Shown: positions 1 to 8,561, numbered from the stretch's first letter. The stretch is DNA of 64,000 nt from Exiguobacterium sp. Leaf196 (GCF_001423965.1 NZ_LMPV01000006.1:124001-188000); one strand, 5' to 3'. Program-made: numbers and translations. The notes: generated by a model not told the origin, from the sequence alone.

Positions 1-1067
1 TAATCCGAATAGTCCTCAGAAGACCCTTCTTCCTCTTCGAGAACACGTGTCGAGAGCGAGATCTTGTGCTCATCAAGACGCACTTCAAGTACCTTCGCTT
101 CAATTTCTTGTCCTTCTTCAAGTACTTCTGAAGGCGATCCGATATGACGGTTCGCGATTTGTGAAATATGCAAAAGCCCTTCTACCTGCGGTGCAAGCTC
201 AATGAAGGCACCGAACTGGACAAGACGACGTACGCGTCCTTTGACAATATCCCCAGCTTCGATTTTCCCTTCCATCTGTTGCCATGGACCCGGTTGTGTT
301 TCCTTGATCGACAACTTAACCTTTTCTGTATCACGGTCGACGCCAAGTACTTTGACTTCGACTTTCTGACCTTCCGTGACGATGTCCGAAGGACGTTCGA
401 CACGATGGTGTGCCATTTCCGAGATATGAACGAGACCATCGACGCCACCGATGTCAACGAAAGCACCGAAATCTGTCAATCGTTGGACTGTTCCTTCTAG
501 AACTTGCCCCACTTCTAGATTTTCGAGTGTCTCTTTTTTCTTCGCGTTCAATTCACCTTCAACGACGGCTTTGTGCGAGAGAATGACACGGTTCTTCTCT
601 TGATCGAGTTCAACGACCTTGACGTCAATCGAACGACCGATGTAATCCGAGAAGTCCTCGACGTAATGCCGCTCGACAAGCGACGCTGGGATGAATCCAC
701 GGACACCGATATCAACGACGAGACCACCTTTAACGATGTCTTTCACGACAACTTCAAAGATCTCACCTGATTTATACTTCTCTTCAACTTGCTCCCACGC
801 TTTAAGTGCATCAATTTCTCGTTTTGAGACGACGACCTCTTCATCCGTGATTTTCTTGACCTTCACTTGTAGTTCATCTCCGACGTTCAACACACCACGA
901 ATATCATCGAGATGGAGACTCGATACTTCGCTGATCGGTAAGATGGCTTCTGTTTTATATCCGATATCAATGAGTGCTTGCTTGTCTTCAATTTTCACGA
1001 CCATTCCGGTAACTACCTGGTCCCGATGAATTTCAAAATCAGGCATATCTTTCATTTCTTCGACCAT
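1..1067 (-). CDS. rpsA: 30S ribosomal protein S1 (RpsA/YpfD), 3' end outside window
   Basis: S1-family RNA-binding protein that helps mRNA engage the 30S subunit. About 355 residues are visible when the minus strand is read from the ATG at 1065-1067, and the frame runs off the window edge. The reading shows four successive S1 (OB-fold) repeats, recognisable by phrases such as GGLVVDIGVRGFIP, FGAFVDIGGVDGLVHISE and FGAFIELAPQVEGLLHISQ. An acidic EEEEGSSED stretch follows. Bacillus homologues are about 380 residues, so only a short tail is missing. A strong GAGGAGG lies upstream of the ATG. It follows plsC and cmk in the same direction, as in many Firmicutes. Low-GC Gram-positive S1 proteins have fewer repeats than the six of E. 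coli, which fits what is seen. Confidence 0.93.
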   Translation of the reverse strand, partial: MVEEMKDMPDFEIHRDQVVTGMVVKIEDKQALIDIGYKTEAILPISEVSSLHLDDIRGVLNVGDELQVKVKKITDEEVVVSKREIDALKAWEQVEEKYKSGEIFEVVVKDIVKGGLVVDIGVRGFIPASLVERHYVEDFSDYIGRSIDVKVVELDQEKNRVILSHKAVVEGELNAKKKETLENLEVGQVLEGTVQRLTDFGAFVDIGGVDGLVHISEMAHHRVERPSDIVTEGQKVEVKVLGVDRDTEKVKLSIKETQPGPWQQMEGKIEAGDIVKGRVRRLVQFGAFIELAPQVEGLLHISQIANRHIGSPSEVLEEGQEIEAKVLEVRLDEHKISLSTRVLEEEEGSSEDYSD

Positions 1068-1105
1068 TCCAAAACAACCTCCTCACGATGAGTACAAGAA
1101 ACGCC

Positions 1106-1117
1106 TGACACGTGTCA
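1106..1117. promoter_or_regulatory. 12-bp perfect palindrome in the rpsA upstream region
   Basis: The sequence TGACACGTGTCA reads the same on both strands and lies about 40 bp before the rpsA start. On the minus strand it overlaps a TTGACA that could be a -35 element, although no good -10 follows at 17 bp. It could be an operator or a short leader hairpin; the sequence alone does not decide. Confidence 0.35.
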
Positions 1118-1169
1118 ATGCGTTTATCCTGCTTCTAACTTCTTACAATTCTGACTATTTGTCAAGGTA

Positions 1170-1769
1170 TTAAGCGTGATTGAAGTAGACGGATTTGATT
1201 TCGTCCATGATTCGATCAGAAATCGCTTTCGCAGCACCACGTTGATCACGTAAATCCGAAATATCGACCGGTTTTCCGATCGCGACGCGCATTCGTTTGA
1301 ATGGGCGATACGATCCAATGATGGCAATCGGTAAAATCTGAGCATTCGATCGTAAGGCGAAGAACCCTACACCGGGTTGTGCTGATGTGAATTCTCCTGG
1401 AGCAGAACGCGTTCCTTCTGGGAAAATGCCAACAGTCTCATCCGTATTTAACAGCTCGATCGTCCGTTTCAAGGCTTGACGGTCCCCTTGACCACGACCG
1501 ACAGGATAGGTTCCTGCCGCAATCATCAGCTGCTTTAAGGCAGGGACTTTAAACAACTCCTCCTTCGCCATATAACGAACCGAACGTTTCGGTGGAATCG
1601 CACTGACGAGGAAGACGGGATCCCAATTTGAACTGTGGTTGGCACAGATGAGTAAGGAACCGTCTTTCGGAATATTCTCTTGCCCCGTCACCTTCAATCG
1701 GAAGACTGTTTTGGCTATGACCCAGACGACAAACCGCGCAATCCGATAAACGGTATCTTGACGTTTCAT
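1170..1769 (-). CDS. plsC: 1-acyl-sn-glycerol-3-phosphate acyltransferase
   Basis: Transfers an acyl chain to lysophosphatidic acid to make phosphatidic acid at the membrane. At 199 residues it has the family length. The acyltransferase motif HX4D is seen at H45-D50 (NHSSNWD) and the glycerol-phosphate binding FPEGTR at about 116-121. The N-terminus is hydrophobic and basic, as expected for membrane association. The start overlaps the cmk stop by four bases (ATGA, 1766-1769), so the two genes are translationally coupled. cmk–plsC–rpsA is a common Firmicutes arrangement that joins CDP-nucleotide supply and phospholipid synthesis. The assignment is firm; acyl donor preference (acyl-ACP or acyl-CoA) cannot be read from the sequence. 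Confidence 0.93.
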   Translation of the reverse strand: MKRQDTVYRIARFVVWVIAKTVFRLKVTGQENIPKDGSLLICANHSSNWDPVFLVSAIPPKRSVRYMAKEELFKVPALKQLMIAAGTYPVGRGQGDRQALKRTIELLNTDETVGIFPEGTRSAPGEFTSAQPGVGFFALRSNAQILPIAIIGSYRPFKRMRVAIGKPVDISDLRDQRGAAKAISDRIMDEIKSVYFNHA

Positions 1770-2440
1770 TTTAGAACACCTTCCGCTAGTTCCATCAGGC
1801 GAACAACGACTTGATCAATCGTCATCTCTGTCGTATCTAGATATAATGCGTCGTCTGCTTGGCGTAGAGGAGAGACTTCACGTTCACTGTCCCGTTTGTC
1901 CCGCAGCGCGATTTCTTCTTGAAGAACTGTGATATCGCTATCCATCCCACGCGCGATGTTCTCCCGGTGCCTTCTAGCTGCACGCTCTTCCACAGTTGCC
2001 GTCAAGAAAACTTTTAATTCAGCATCAGGTAATACGACTGTACCGATGTCACGACCGTCCATGACGATGCCACCCTGATCTGCTAATTTTCGTTGCGCCG
2101 TGACGAGTGCTGCTCGAACTTCTTTTTGACGAGCGACGAACGATACATTATTCGTGATTTCGATGGAACGGATCGCATCCGTCACTTCGCGATCACCAAT
2201 AAAGACACGTTGCCCGTTTTCGCCTGGTGTTAAACGAATATCAAGCGATTTCATCAATTCGCCAAGCACTTCTCCGTTGTTCAGATCAAGCGATTGTTCG
2301 AGTGCTGCGAGCGTAACGGCACGATACATCGCCCCTGTATCGATATATACATAGTCAAGGCGTGCCGCCAGTTGTTTTGCGATCGTACTTTTCCCAGCAC
2401 CTGCTGGTCCATCTAATGCAATTTGAATCTTCTTCATCAT
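1766..2440 (-). CDS. cmk: Cytidylate kinase
   Basis: Phosphorylates CMP and dCMP to the diphosphates with ATP. The 224-residue protein carries the P-loop GPAGAGKST near residues 11-19, the IDTGAMYRA substrate segment and the late MDGRDIGTVV and DKRDSEREVSPL signatures typical of bacterial Cmk. Two adjacent ATGs are possible starts. AGGA lies four bases before the first and seven before the second, so the second (at 2437) may be the one used, giving 223 residues. It is coupled to plsC downstream. A promoter lies inside the end of the preceding PilZ gene. Confidence 0.95.
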   Translation of the reverse strand: MMKKIQIALDGPAGAGKSTIAKQLAARLDYVYIDTGAMYRAVTLAALEQSLDLNNGEVLGELMKSLDIRLTPGENGQRVFIGDREVTDAIRSIEITNNVSFVARQKEVRAALVTAQRKLADQGGIVMDGRDIGTVVLPDAELKVFLTATVEERAARRHRENIARGMDSDITVLQEEIALRDKRDSEREVSPLRQADDALYLDTTEMTIDQVVVRLMELAEGVLK

Positions 2441-2459
2441 CCATCCAATCCTTCCATCT

Positions 2460-2478
2460 TCCCCATATTTGATGGGGA
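2460..2478 (-). other. Small hairpin in the cmk 5' leader
   Basis: TCCCCAT and ATGGGGA form a perfect 7-bp stem with a 5-base loop between the cmk promoter and its ribosome binding site. No T-run follows on the minus strand, so it is not a terminator. It may stabilise the message or tune translation. Confidence 0.4.
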
Positions 2479-2496
2479 TTCATTCTTCCGAACGTT

Positions 2497-2525
2497 ATCA
2501 TAGCAAAAAAATGCGGTCAGGTGAA
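2497..2525 (-). promoter_or_regulatory. Sigma-A-type promoter for cmk–plsC(–rpsA)
   Basis: On the minus strand TTCACC (2520-2525) and TATGAT (2497-2502) are separated by 17 bp, with an extended -10 TG one base before TATGAT. The -35 lies within the last codons of the PilZ gene. Confidence 0.5.
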
Positions 2526-3173
2526 TGGATTCATGCCCCTTCTTGAACTTTTCATTTGCATTTGATAACAGTGACGCAATACTAGCTCACGACTTCTGTC
2601 AGGAATCATTGTAAATTGGAATGCGAGTTCATACCGTTCTTCCCGTCGATCGATACGGACGAGCTCAGCAATAACATCTAAAGTACTCGAAATACCGTCA
2701 CCAGTAGGTAGAATGAATGTCATCTCCACCTCTTCCTCTTTTTGAATCGGTAACTGATCCGACAAAATCATCATGCCACCAGCCGATAAGTCAAGCGTCA
2801 CCGTCGTAAACGGATCAAATTGCGTTTTATGCGGATGAACGGCGACATCGAGCATTTGTGGTACTCGAACGAATTGACGTCGTTGGATGCGCTCGATTTG
2901 ATCATCACTCGGTCGCTTTAAGGCGTACCGCTGACCACGAAGTGGATCATTTTGTCGTTCCACGACGACCGTATCAAACCCAAATAATTTACCTTTTTCT
3001 TTAAAGAAGTAAAAAGAAACTTCTTCGTGATCTGACAAGATGAACGTTTTTAATGTCGCGACCTCACTTGGCGCCTCGATCCAAATCAATCGATTCGTTA
3101 CGGCTGTTACTTTTGACCGTCCTTGTCGATCTTCACTATTCGAAAGCATTACTAAATCCCCGATTTCCATCAT
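2517..3173 (-). CDS. ypfA: PilZ-domain c-di-GMP receptor, flagellar brake type (YpfA/YcgR-like)
   Basis: Probably binds cyclic di-GMP and slows or stops the flagellar motor, as described for YpfA (DgrA) in B. subtilis. The 218-residue protein has an N-terminal YcgR-like beta-barrel domain (about 1-90) and a C-terminal PilZ domain. The c-di-GMP signatures are present: the RxxxR box at R99-R103 (RRQFVR) and DxSxxG at D128-G133 (DLSAGG). Its position between prsW and cmk matches Bacillus. It ties in with the large flagellar operon at the other end of this window. It starts 19 bases after the prsW stop, so the two may share a transcript. Receptor function is inferred from intact motifs. Confidence 0.85.
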   Translation of the reverse strand: MMEIGDLVMLSNSEDRQGRSKVTAVTNRLIWIEAPSEVATLKTFILSDHEEVSFYFFKEKGKLFGFDTVVVERQNDPLRGQRYALKRPSDDQIERIQRRQFVRVPQMLDVAVHPHKTQFDPFTTVTLDLSAGGMMILSDQLPIQKEEEVEMTFILPTGDGISSTLDVIAELVRIDRREERYELAFQFTMIPDRSRELVLRHCYQMQMKSSRRGMNPFT

Positions 3174-3192
3174 CCTACTTCGCTCCTACTTT

Positions 3193-3870
3193 CTATTCGA
3201 TGCCATCTGAATGTTGTTTTTTTCGTTTGAATCGACGATTCAAACGGTTGGCACCTCGTACTTGAAATAATCCGATCGTCCATAAAATGATCATGAAGAC
3301 GATTGGCAAAACAGATATACCACCATTTTCCAATATTAACAAATTAAATAAGATATGTGCAAATACCGGAATCGTTATCGATAAGGACAACCACCGATAC
3401 GGGTGAGGCGAGAATTTCGCCATTCCCATGAAGAAACCCATGATGACAGCAAACAAAGCATGACCGGATACCGGTAGTAAAGCTCGGAATAGCATGTGTT
3501 CGACCGTTCCATTCACCATCAGATATAAGATGTTCTCAAGGGTAGCAAATCCAAGCGAGCACGCTACGGCATAGATGATCCCATCATAATAATCATTAAA
3601 CCGTTGATGGATATACACGGTATAAAAGACGACGAACCATTTTGCAAACTCTTCTGTGACTGCTGTTCGAATCAATTGCACCTCTTCACGCCCACCAAAC
3701 TCCGTTTGAACGATGTAGTCGATGAACATCAAGGGAAAAACGAGTAAAATTCCAAAAATGAAGCTTCGAAGGATATATCCAACGGGCTCTGATTCATGTT
3801 CGTGACGTAGATAAAAATAAGTTAGGAGTGCGATGCCTGGGGCAACTCCGGAGAAAACGATTTGAATCAC
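3193..3870 (-). CDS. prsW: Intramembrane glutamic-type protease PrsW
   Basis: In Bacillus PrsW makes the first cut in anti-sigma factor RsiW, which leads to sigma-W release under envelope stress; the second cut is by RseP/RasP, also encoded in this window. The 225-residue protein is almost entirely hydrophobic with several membrane segments. It has the EExxK signature at E73/E74 (EEFAKW) and histidines at about H139 and H174 in membrane helices, matching the family active site. The start is GTG (3868-3870) behind GAGAGG. The C-terminal tail is basic. The gene diverges from ansA. The substrate in this organism is not evident. Confidence 0.85.
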   Translation of the reverse strand: MIQIVFSGVAPGIALLTYFYLRHEHESEPVGYILRSFIFGILLVFPLMFIDYIVQTEFGGREEVQLIRTAVTEEFAKWFVVFYTVYIHQRFNDYYDGIIYAVACSLGFATLENILYLMVNGTVEHMLFRALLPVSGHALFAVIMGFFMGMAKFSPHPYRWLSLSITIPVFAHILFNLLILENGGISVLPIVFMIILWTIGLFQVRGANRLNRRFKRKKQHSDGIE

Positions 3871-3937
3871 GCTTCCTCTCCCCCTTTCTTCCTCTCCATA
3901 AGAATAAAGGTTTCTTGGAAAAAAGAAAACGTCCTCG

Positions 3938-3965
3938 TTGTTTCGGGAGGGAAAAAGGTTACAAT
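3938..3965 (+). promoter_or_regulatory. Candidate promoter for ansA
   Basis: TTGTTT (3938-3943) and TACAAT (3960-3965) are separated by 16 bp, about 70 bp before the ansA start and on the same strand. The -10 is good and the -35 moderate. Confidence 0.45.
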
Positions 3966-4011
3966 ATGGAAGAACTAATTGAATATGCTATAGAAAGTAG
4001 GTGAAGGTCTT

Positions 4012-4041
4012 TTGTCTTTTGACACAGACCATTTAGAATGA
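4012..4041 (+). CDS. Possible 9-codon upstream ORF coupled to ansA
   Basis: A TTG at 4012 preceded by AGGTGAAGG opens a short frame encoding MSFDTDHLE. Its stop overlaps the ansA start as ATGA (4038-4041). The ansA ATG has no good Shine-Dalgarno of its own, so ribosomes ending this ORF could reinitiate on ansA. This is an inference from spacing and overlap; the peptide need not have a function. Confidence 0.35.
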   Translation: MSFDTDHLE

Positions 4042-5006
4042 AATCATTATTATTAATTCATACGGGTGGAACGATTGCGATGGCGCAAGATCACTCTGGT
4101 CACGTCTTACCGAATGACATCAATCCACTGGATGCTTCACTACCTCGAGCGACGGATATCGCAAACATCACAACGCGTCATTTTTCAAATTTACCTTCTC
4201 CACATATGACGCCCGACATCATGCTACGTTTGGCACACTTCATCGAAAGTGAACTTGCTAAGGAACACTACGATGGAGTCGTCATCACCCATGGGACGGA
4301 TACACTTGAAGAGACCGCTTATTTCTTACATTTGACAATTGGTGCACCTGTTCCGATTGTTTTGACTGGAGCCATGCGTTCATCCAACGAAGTCGGATCG
4401 GATGGCGAGTTTAATTTGATCACGGCACTCCGTGTCGCAGTCAGTGAAGCAGCGCGTGAAAAAGGTGTTCTCGTCGTCTTTAATGGTGAGATTCATTCGG
4501 CATTCAACGTCACGAAAACGCATACGTCATCCGTCGATACGTTTAAATCGGTTCACTTCGGAAATCTTGGCATGGTGACGAAAGATCACGTTTACCTATT
4601 CAACACGCCACTTCTGAAGCAAACACATATGGTAACCTCGCTCTCTAAACGTGTTGCTGTTTTGAAAGTATATGCCGGAATGGAACCAGATTTATTACTA
4701 GCCGTGAAACAACTCGGTTACGATGGACTCGTACTTGAAGTTCTCGGTCAAGGAAACGTCCCTCCGAGTATCGTCGATGCCATTGCCGAATTGATCGCAG
4801 TCATGCCGATCGTCATCGTTAGTCGATGCTTCAATGGAATCGTGCAAGATGTTTATGGATATACAGGTGGCGGTCAACAGTTAAAAGAGATCGGTGTCAT
4901 TTTCTCAAATGGACTGAACTCACAAAAAGCACGACTTAAATTAATGATTGAACTCGAAATCAATGCGACCCAATCAGAACTCGAAGAGTCATTCAGGGTC
5001 GAATAA
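4038..5006 (+). CDS. ansA: Type I (cytosolic) L-asparaginase
   Basis: Hydrolyses L-asparagine to aspartate and ammonia. The 322-residue protein has both catalytic threonine motifs of the family: HTGGTIAMA near the N-terminus and ITHGTDTLEETA at about residues 82-93. There is no signal peptide, so it is cytoplasmic. It is one of only two plus-strand genes in the window and is divergent from prsW. A strong bidirectional terminator closes it against ypdA. The start is weakly supported by a ribosome binding site and may depend on the preceding short ORF. Glutaminase side activity, common in the family, cannot be judged. Confidence 0.93.
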   Translation: MKSLLLIHTGGTIAMAQDHSGHVLPNDINPLDASLPRATDIANITTRHFSNLPSPHMTPDIMLRLAHFIESELAKEHYDGVVITHGTDTLEETAYFLHLTIGAPVPIVLTGAMRSSNEVGSDGEFNLITALRVAVSEAAREKGVLVVFNGEIHSAFNVTKTHTSSVDTFKSVHFGNLGMVTKDHVYLFNTPLLKQTHMVTSLSKRVAVLKVYAGMEPDLLLAVKQLGYDGLVLEVLGQGNVPPSIVDAIAELIAVMPIVIVSRCFNGIVQDVYGYTGGGQQLKEIGVIFSNGLNSQKARLKLMIELEINATQSELEESFRVE

Positions 5007-5009
5007 ATG

Positions 5010-5058
5010 AAAAAACCTCTTGACTCGGAACTCATCATTCCGAATCAAGAGGTTTTTT
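5010..5058. terminator. Bidirectional intrinsic terminator between ansA and ypdA
   Basis: A 21-bp inverted repeat (5010-5030 and 5038-5058) with a 7-base loop begins AAAAAACCTCTTGA and ends in TTTTTT. It therefore works as a terminator on both strands for the convergent genes. Confidence 0.92.
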
Positions 5059-6046
5059 AGACGTGAATTGATAGACCACGTAATCGTTCGACGAGATGAT
5101 TCGCGATGTTCGCGCCATGAAAACGTCCGTTTTCAATGAATATCTTATTGGCATCGTATCCTGCTGCAACGACGCCGGCAATATAAATCCCAGGAACATT
5201 CGACTCCATCGTCTCTTCATCATGACTCGGAACACCTGTCTTGCGATCGATCGCGATACCAGCATCAGCGAACAAGCCGACGTCTGGTGTATAACCCGTC
5301 ATCGCAAATACGAAATCTGCTCGGACAGTCCGCTTGTCTCCCTCCACTCGGTAAACGACTTCTTGGTCCGTGATTTCCTCGATCATCGCGTCAAACACCA
5401 TCTTGACCTTTTCCGAACGAACGAGTGATTCGAAGTTCGGCAAGACCCATGGTTTGATCGATGGACTATACTCGGGTCCACGATAAAGTACAGTTACGCG
5501 TGCTCCTGCTTTTTCAAGCTCGATTGCTGCATCAACACTTGAATTCTTCCCACCGATGACGACGACATCCTGATCAAAGTATGGATGCCCTTCCGTAAAA
5601 TAGTGCGATACGTGGGGTAACGTTTCTCCTGGGACGTCCATTCGGTTCGGTAACCCATAATAACCTGTCGCAAGCACAACAGATCGTGCTTCTCGCTGTT
5701 TCTTCACTCCAGAGCGTTCTGAATGGATGATGAAGCGATCCGCCTGACGTTCAATGTGCTCGACTGTCTCAAATGGACGAATCGTCAACTGCTTTCGTTT
5801 GACGACTTCTCGATAATAGACGAGTGCATCGAGACGACGTGGTTTTAATTCCTTATTGATGAACGGCACGCCACCGATTTCTAATTTTTCACTACTTGAA
5901 AAGAACGTTTGATGCGTCGGATAACGATAGATCGCTTCAACGATATTTCCTTTTTCGAGCACTTCGACGTCTAGTCCTCGATCTTGCATTTCGATCGCTG
6001 CCGATAAACCACATGGTCCTGCACCGATTACGATACAATCTAACAT
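5057..6046 (-). CDS. ypdA: Bacillithiol disulfide / bacilliredoxin reductase YpdA
   Basis: FAD- and NADPH-dependent flavoprotein that, by family knowledge, reduces oxidised bacillithiol or bacilliredoxins in Firmicutes. The 329-residue protein has an N-terminal FAD Rossmann motif GAGPCGLS (about 8-15), a second nucleotide-binding motif VVIGGKNSSVDAA near the middle, and a C-terminal FAD segment with VPGIYIAGVVAAG. The thioredoxin-reductase CxxC pair is not apparent, as is typical of YpdA. GAGGAG precedes the ATG. It sits between gudB and ansA, and the B. subtilis homologue is also next to gudB. Confidence 0.88.
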   Translation of the reverse strand: MLDCIVIGAGPCGLSAAIEMQDRGLDVEVLEKGNIVEAIYRYPTHQTFFSSSEKLEIGGVPFINKELKPRRLDALVYYREVVKRKQLTIRPFETVEHIERQADRFIIHSERSGVKKQREARSVVLATGYYGLPNRMDVPGETLPHVSHYFTEGHPYFDQDVVVIGGKNSSVDAAIELEKAGARVTVLYRGPEYSPSIKPWVLPNFESLVRSEKVKMVFDAMIEEITDQEVVYRVEGDKRTVRADFVFAMTGYTPDVGLFADAGIAIDRKTGVPSHDEETMESNVPGIYIAGVVAAGYDANKIFIENGRFHGANIANHLVERLRGLSIHV

Positions 6047-6127
6047 TCGAATATCTCCTCTTCCGGTTGCTTTTTTTATATCTTAGCAAATCTCATCAAG
6101 AGACGAAAGAAATTGCAATAGGAAAAC

Positions 6128-6154
6128 ACCCGCTCCTCATCTAGAGGAACGGGT
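6128..6154 (-). terminator. Terminator after gudB
   Basis: ACCCG(T/C)TCCTC pairs with GAGGA(A/G)CGGGT around a 5-base loop, and GTTTTCC follows on the minus strand. It separates gudB from ypdA. Confidence 0.75.
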
Positions 6155-6176
6155 GGTACGTATTTTTAACGTTTAA

Positions 6177-7442
6177 TTAGACCCAACCACGGAAACGGGA
6201 TGCTTCTGCCATTTTCCGCACACCTACCATATAAGCGGCGAGACGCATATCGACATTTCGCGTCTGTGCTGTCTGATAGACTTGGTTGAATGAGTTCACG
6301 AGGACCTTTTCGAGTTTCTCGTGGACTTCCTCTTCCGTCCAGTAATACCCCTGATTATTCTGTACCCATTCGAAGTAAGAAACCGTTACGCCACCACTCG
6401 AAGCAAGAACATCCGGAACGATCAAAATGTCACGTTCTGCAAGAATTTTCGTCGCTTCGTTCGTCGTTGGACCGTTTGCTGCTTCTACGACGATCGCTGC
6501 GTGGATATCATGTGCATTGTCTTCTGTAATTTGATTCTCGATTGCCGCAGGAACAAGAATATCACATTCGAGTTCAAGCAATTCTTTATTCGAGATCGTA
6601 TTTTTGAACAATGTCGTAACCGTTCCGAATGAGTCGCGACGGTCCAGTAGATATGGGATGTCGAGTCCGTTCGGATCATGAAGTGCACCGTAAGCATCAC
6701 TGATGGCGATGACTTTTGCACCTAAGTCATACATGAACTTCGACAAGAAGCTACCTGCGTTCCCGAACCCTTGAACGACGACGCGTGCTCCTTCAAGTGT
6801 AATGCCTTTTTTTGCTGCCGCTTCTCGGATCATGATTGCGACACCTTTCGCCGTTGCTGTTTCACGACCGTGTGAGCCACCAAGAACGAGCGGTTTTCCT
6901 GTGATGAAACCAGGAGAGTTAAATTCATCGATCCGGCTGTACTCATCCATCATCCAAGCCATGATTTGTGAGTTCGTGAAGACGTCAGGTGCTGGAATAT
7001 CCTTTGTCGGTCCAACGATCTGACTGATGGCACGGACATATCCACGGCTGAGACGTTCGATTTCGCGGAAGCTCATCTCACGTGGATCACAAATGATCCC
7101 GCCTTTCCCGCCGCCATATGGTAAATCAACGATACCTGCCTTCAGACTCATCCAGACGGATAATGCTTTGACTTCGACTTCCGTCACGTTTGGGTGGAAA
7201 CGAATTCCCCCTTTTGTCGGTCCAACAGCATCGTTATGTTGCGCACGATATCCTGTGAAGATTTTCGTCGAACCATCATCCATTCGCACCGGAATCCGGA
7301 CTGTCAACATCCGGAGTGGTTCTTTAAGTAATTCATACATTTCGTCTGGATACCCTAATTTCCCTAGTGCTTCCTTGACGATTTCTTGTGTTGCTTCCAG
7401 TACGTTCTTGCGATGATTCGCATGTTGTTGGTCAGTAATCAT
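6177..7442 (-). CDS. gudB: NAD-dependent glutamate dehydrogenase (GudB/RocG type)
   Basis: Oxidatively deaminates glutamate to 2-oxoglutarate and ammonia. With the chosen start the protein has 421 residues, the usual length of the hexameric family. Motifs include the glutamate-binding and catalytic stretch PYGGGKGGI with its lysine and the [21 protein letters not shown] segment. A Rossmann domain follows with [13 protein letters not shown] chose the ATG at 7440-7442 because GGGGAGG stands nine bases before it. A longer frame to 7469 lacks a binding site. No in-frame duplication like that of the cryptic B. subtilis 168 gudB is seen. A cre-like site lies upstream, which suggests CcpA control. 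Confidence 0.93.
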   Translation of the reverse strand: MITDQQHANHRKNVLEATQEIVKEALGKLGYPDEMYELLKEPLRMLTVRIPVRMDDGSTKIFTGYRAQHNDAVGPTKGGIRFHPNVTEVEVKALSVWMSLKAGIVDLPYGGGKGGIICDPREMSFREIERLSRGYVRAISQIVGPTKDIPAPDVFTNSQIMAWMMDEYSRIDEFNSPGFITGKPLVLGGSHGRETATAKGVAIMIREAAAKKGITLEGARVVVQGFGNAGSFLSKFMYDLGAKVIAISDAYGALHDPNGLDIPYLLDRRDSFGTVTTLFKNTISNKELLELECDILVPAAIENQITEDNAHDIHAAIVVEAANGPTTNEATKILAERDILIVPDVLASSGGVTVSYFEWVQNNQGYYWTEEEVHEKLEKVLVNSFNQVYQTAQTRNVDMRLAAYMVGVRKMAEASRFRGWV

Positions 7443-7497
7443 TCCAACGTTCCTCCCCATAAGTGGCATCCCCTATGCCGTTTCCTTGTTCGGATAA

Positions 7498-7503
7498 AGT
7501 ATA
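7498..7503 (-). promoter_or_regulatory. -10 element of the gudB promoter
   Basis: TATACT on the minus strand lies 55 bp before the gudB start. The hexamer 17 bp upstream (TTTCAT) is a weak -35, so the promoter may need an activator. Confidence 0.4.
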
Positions 7504-7543
7504 CTCTTTTCTCGAACGTAATGAAAGGGGTTACGCCCATATT

Positions 7544-7557
7544 TGTAAGCGCTTTCT
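7544..7557. promoter_or_regulatory. cre-like CcpA site upstream of gudB
   Basis: TGTAAGCGCTTTCT matches 13 of 14 positions of the cre consensus TGWNANCGNTNWCA. It is about 60 bp upstream of the predicted transcription start. That position is more typical of activation than of roadblock repression. Confidence 0.5.
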
Positions 7558-7588
7558 CACTTCTTTTCCTAGGATATCAATGATTGGA

Positions 7589-8521
7589 TTACTTGATTTG
7601 GGCGTGGCGTTCAATCGCTAATTCCATGAAATACTCGACCAATTCCGGATATTCGATACCAACTGCTCGTGCTCCGTCCGGGAATAAACTCGTTGATGTC
7701 ATACCTGGCAATGTATTCGTCTCTAAAATAACTGGATTTCCGGACTCAGGAACAAGGAAATCTGACCGGGAATACCCAGCACAACCCAGTACTTGATGTG
7801 CTTTGACGGCCCACTCCTGAAGTATTGCTGTCGTCGTCTCATCTAGTTCGGCAGGGCAGATATGCTCTGAACCTCCGATTGCATATTTCGATTCGTAATC
7901 ATAAAAGGCATTCTTCGGAATGATCTCGATGACCGGTAATGCTTTTTCTGCACCTTTATGACCAACGACTGGAACCGTCACTTCGCGTCCTTTAATGAAT
8001 TGTTCGACGAGAACCGCATCATCGGCTTCGAACGCTTTTGCAATCCCCTCACGTAACATCGTCTCGTCTTGTGCGATTGTCAATCCATTCGATGAACCTT
8101 CTTGTGCTGGTTTAACGACACAAGGGAATTGACCATTCCATTCTGCGATTTTCGCCTCGACATCATCTTCACGTTCTAATAATACATCACGTGCAATCGT
8201 GATACCCGCTTTATCAAAGTGAACTTTTGAACGTGCCTTATCCATCGCAAGTGCTGACGCTAACACACCTGAACCTGTGTATGGAATATTCGCAAGTTCA
8301 AGTAACGCCTGCACGCGTCCATCTTCACCAATTTTCCCATGAAGAGCGATGACAGCCACATCTACATCCAGCTGGAAGAGTTCATGTGCTCGATCAGGAT
8401 GGAAATCAACAGCCGTGACTTCATGTCCTTTACTGTTTAACGCTTCCATGATTGATTTTCCACTGTTTAATGAAACCTCCCGTTCACCTGAAGTCCCACC
8501 ATATAACACTGCCACTTTCAT
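7589..8521 (-). CDS. ddl: D-alanine--D-alanine ligase
   Basis: Makes D-Ala-D-Ala for peptidoglycan from two D-alanines and ATP. The 310-residue protein has the ATP-grasp architecture. MKVAVLYGGTSGEREVSLNSG is the expected N-terminus with its catalytic glutamate and serine. VKPAQEGSSNGLT, VEQFIKGREVTVPV and the C-terminal LETNTLPGMTSTSLFP complete the ATP, metal and substrate loops. AAGGAG lies before the ATG. It stands alone rather than beside murF, and it has its own promoter and an upstream terminator. The sequence gives no sign of a D-Ala-D-Lac variant, but specificity was not tested. Confidence 0.94.
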   Translation of the reverse strand: MKVAVLYGGTSGEREVSLNSGKSIMEALNSKGHEVTAVDFHPDRAHELFQLDVDVAVIALHGKIGEDGRVQALLELANIPYTGSGVLASALAMDKARSKVHFDKAGITIARDVLLEREDDVEAKIAEWNGQFPCVVKPAQEGSSNGLTIAQDETMLREGIAKAFEADDAVLVEQFIKGREVTVPVVGHKGAEKALPVIEIIPKNAFYDYESKYAIGGSEHICPAELDETTTAILQEWAVKAHQVLGCAGYSRSDFLVPESGNPVILETNTLPGMTSTSLFPDGARAVGIEYPELVEYFMELAIERHAQIK

Positions 8522-8555
8522 CCTACTTCACTCCTTCTTCTTACGTTCAATGATT

Positions 8556-8561
8556 ATCATA
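8556..8561 (-). promoter_or_regulatory. Extended -10 promoter for ddl
   Basis: TATGAT with a TG one base upstream lies 35 bp before the ddl start on the minus strand. The -35 region is T-rich and poorly conserved, which extended -10 promoters tolerate. Confidence 0.5.

Noticed and set aside
168..500. Plus-strand open frames opposite rpsA, infB, nusA, pnp and others
   Set aside because: They lie antisense to well-recognised proteins, lack binding sites, and show no protein family features.
6177..7442. Cryptic gudB allele
   Set aside because: The frame and motifs are intact, with no short tandem duplication in the active-site region.
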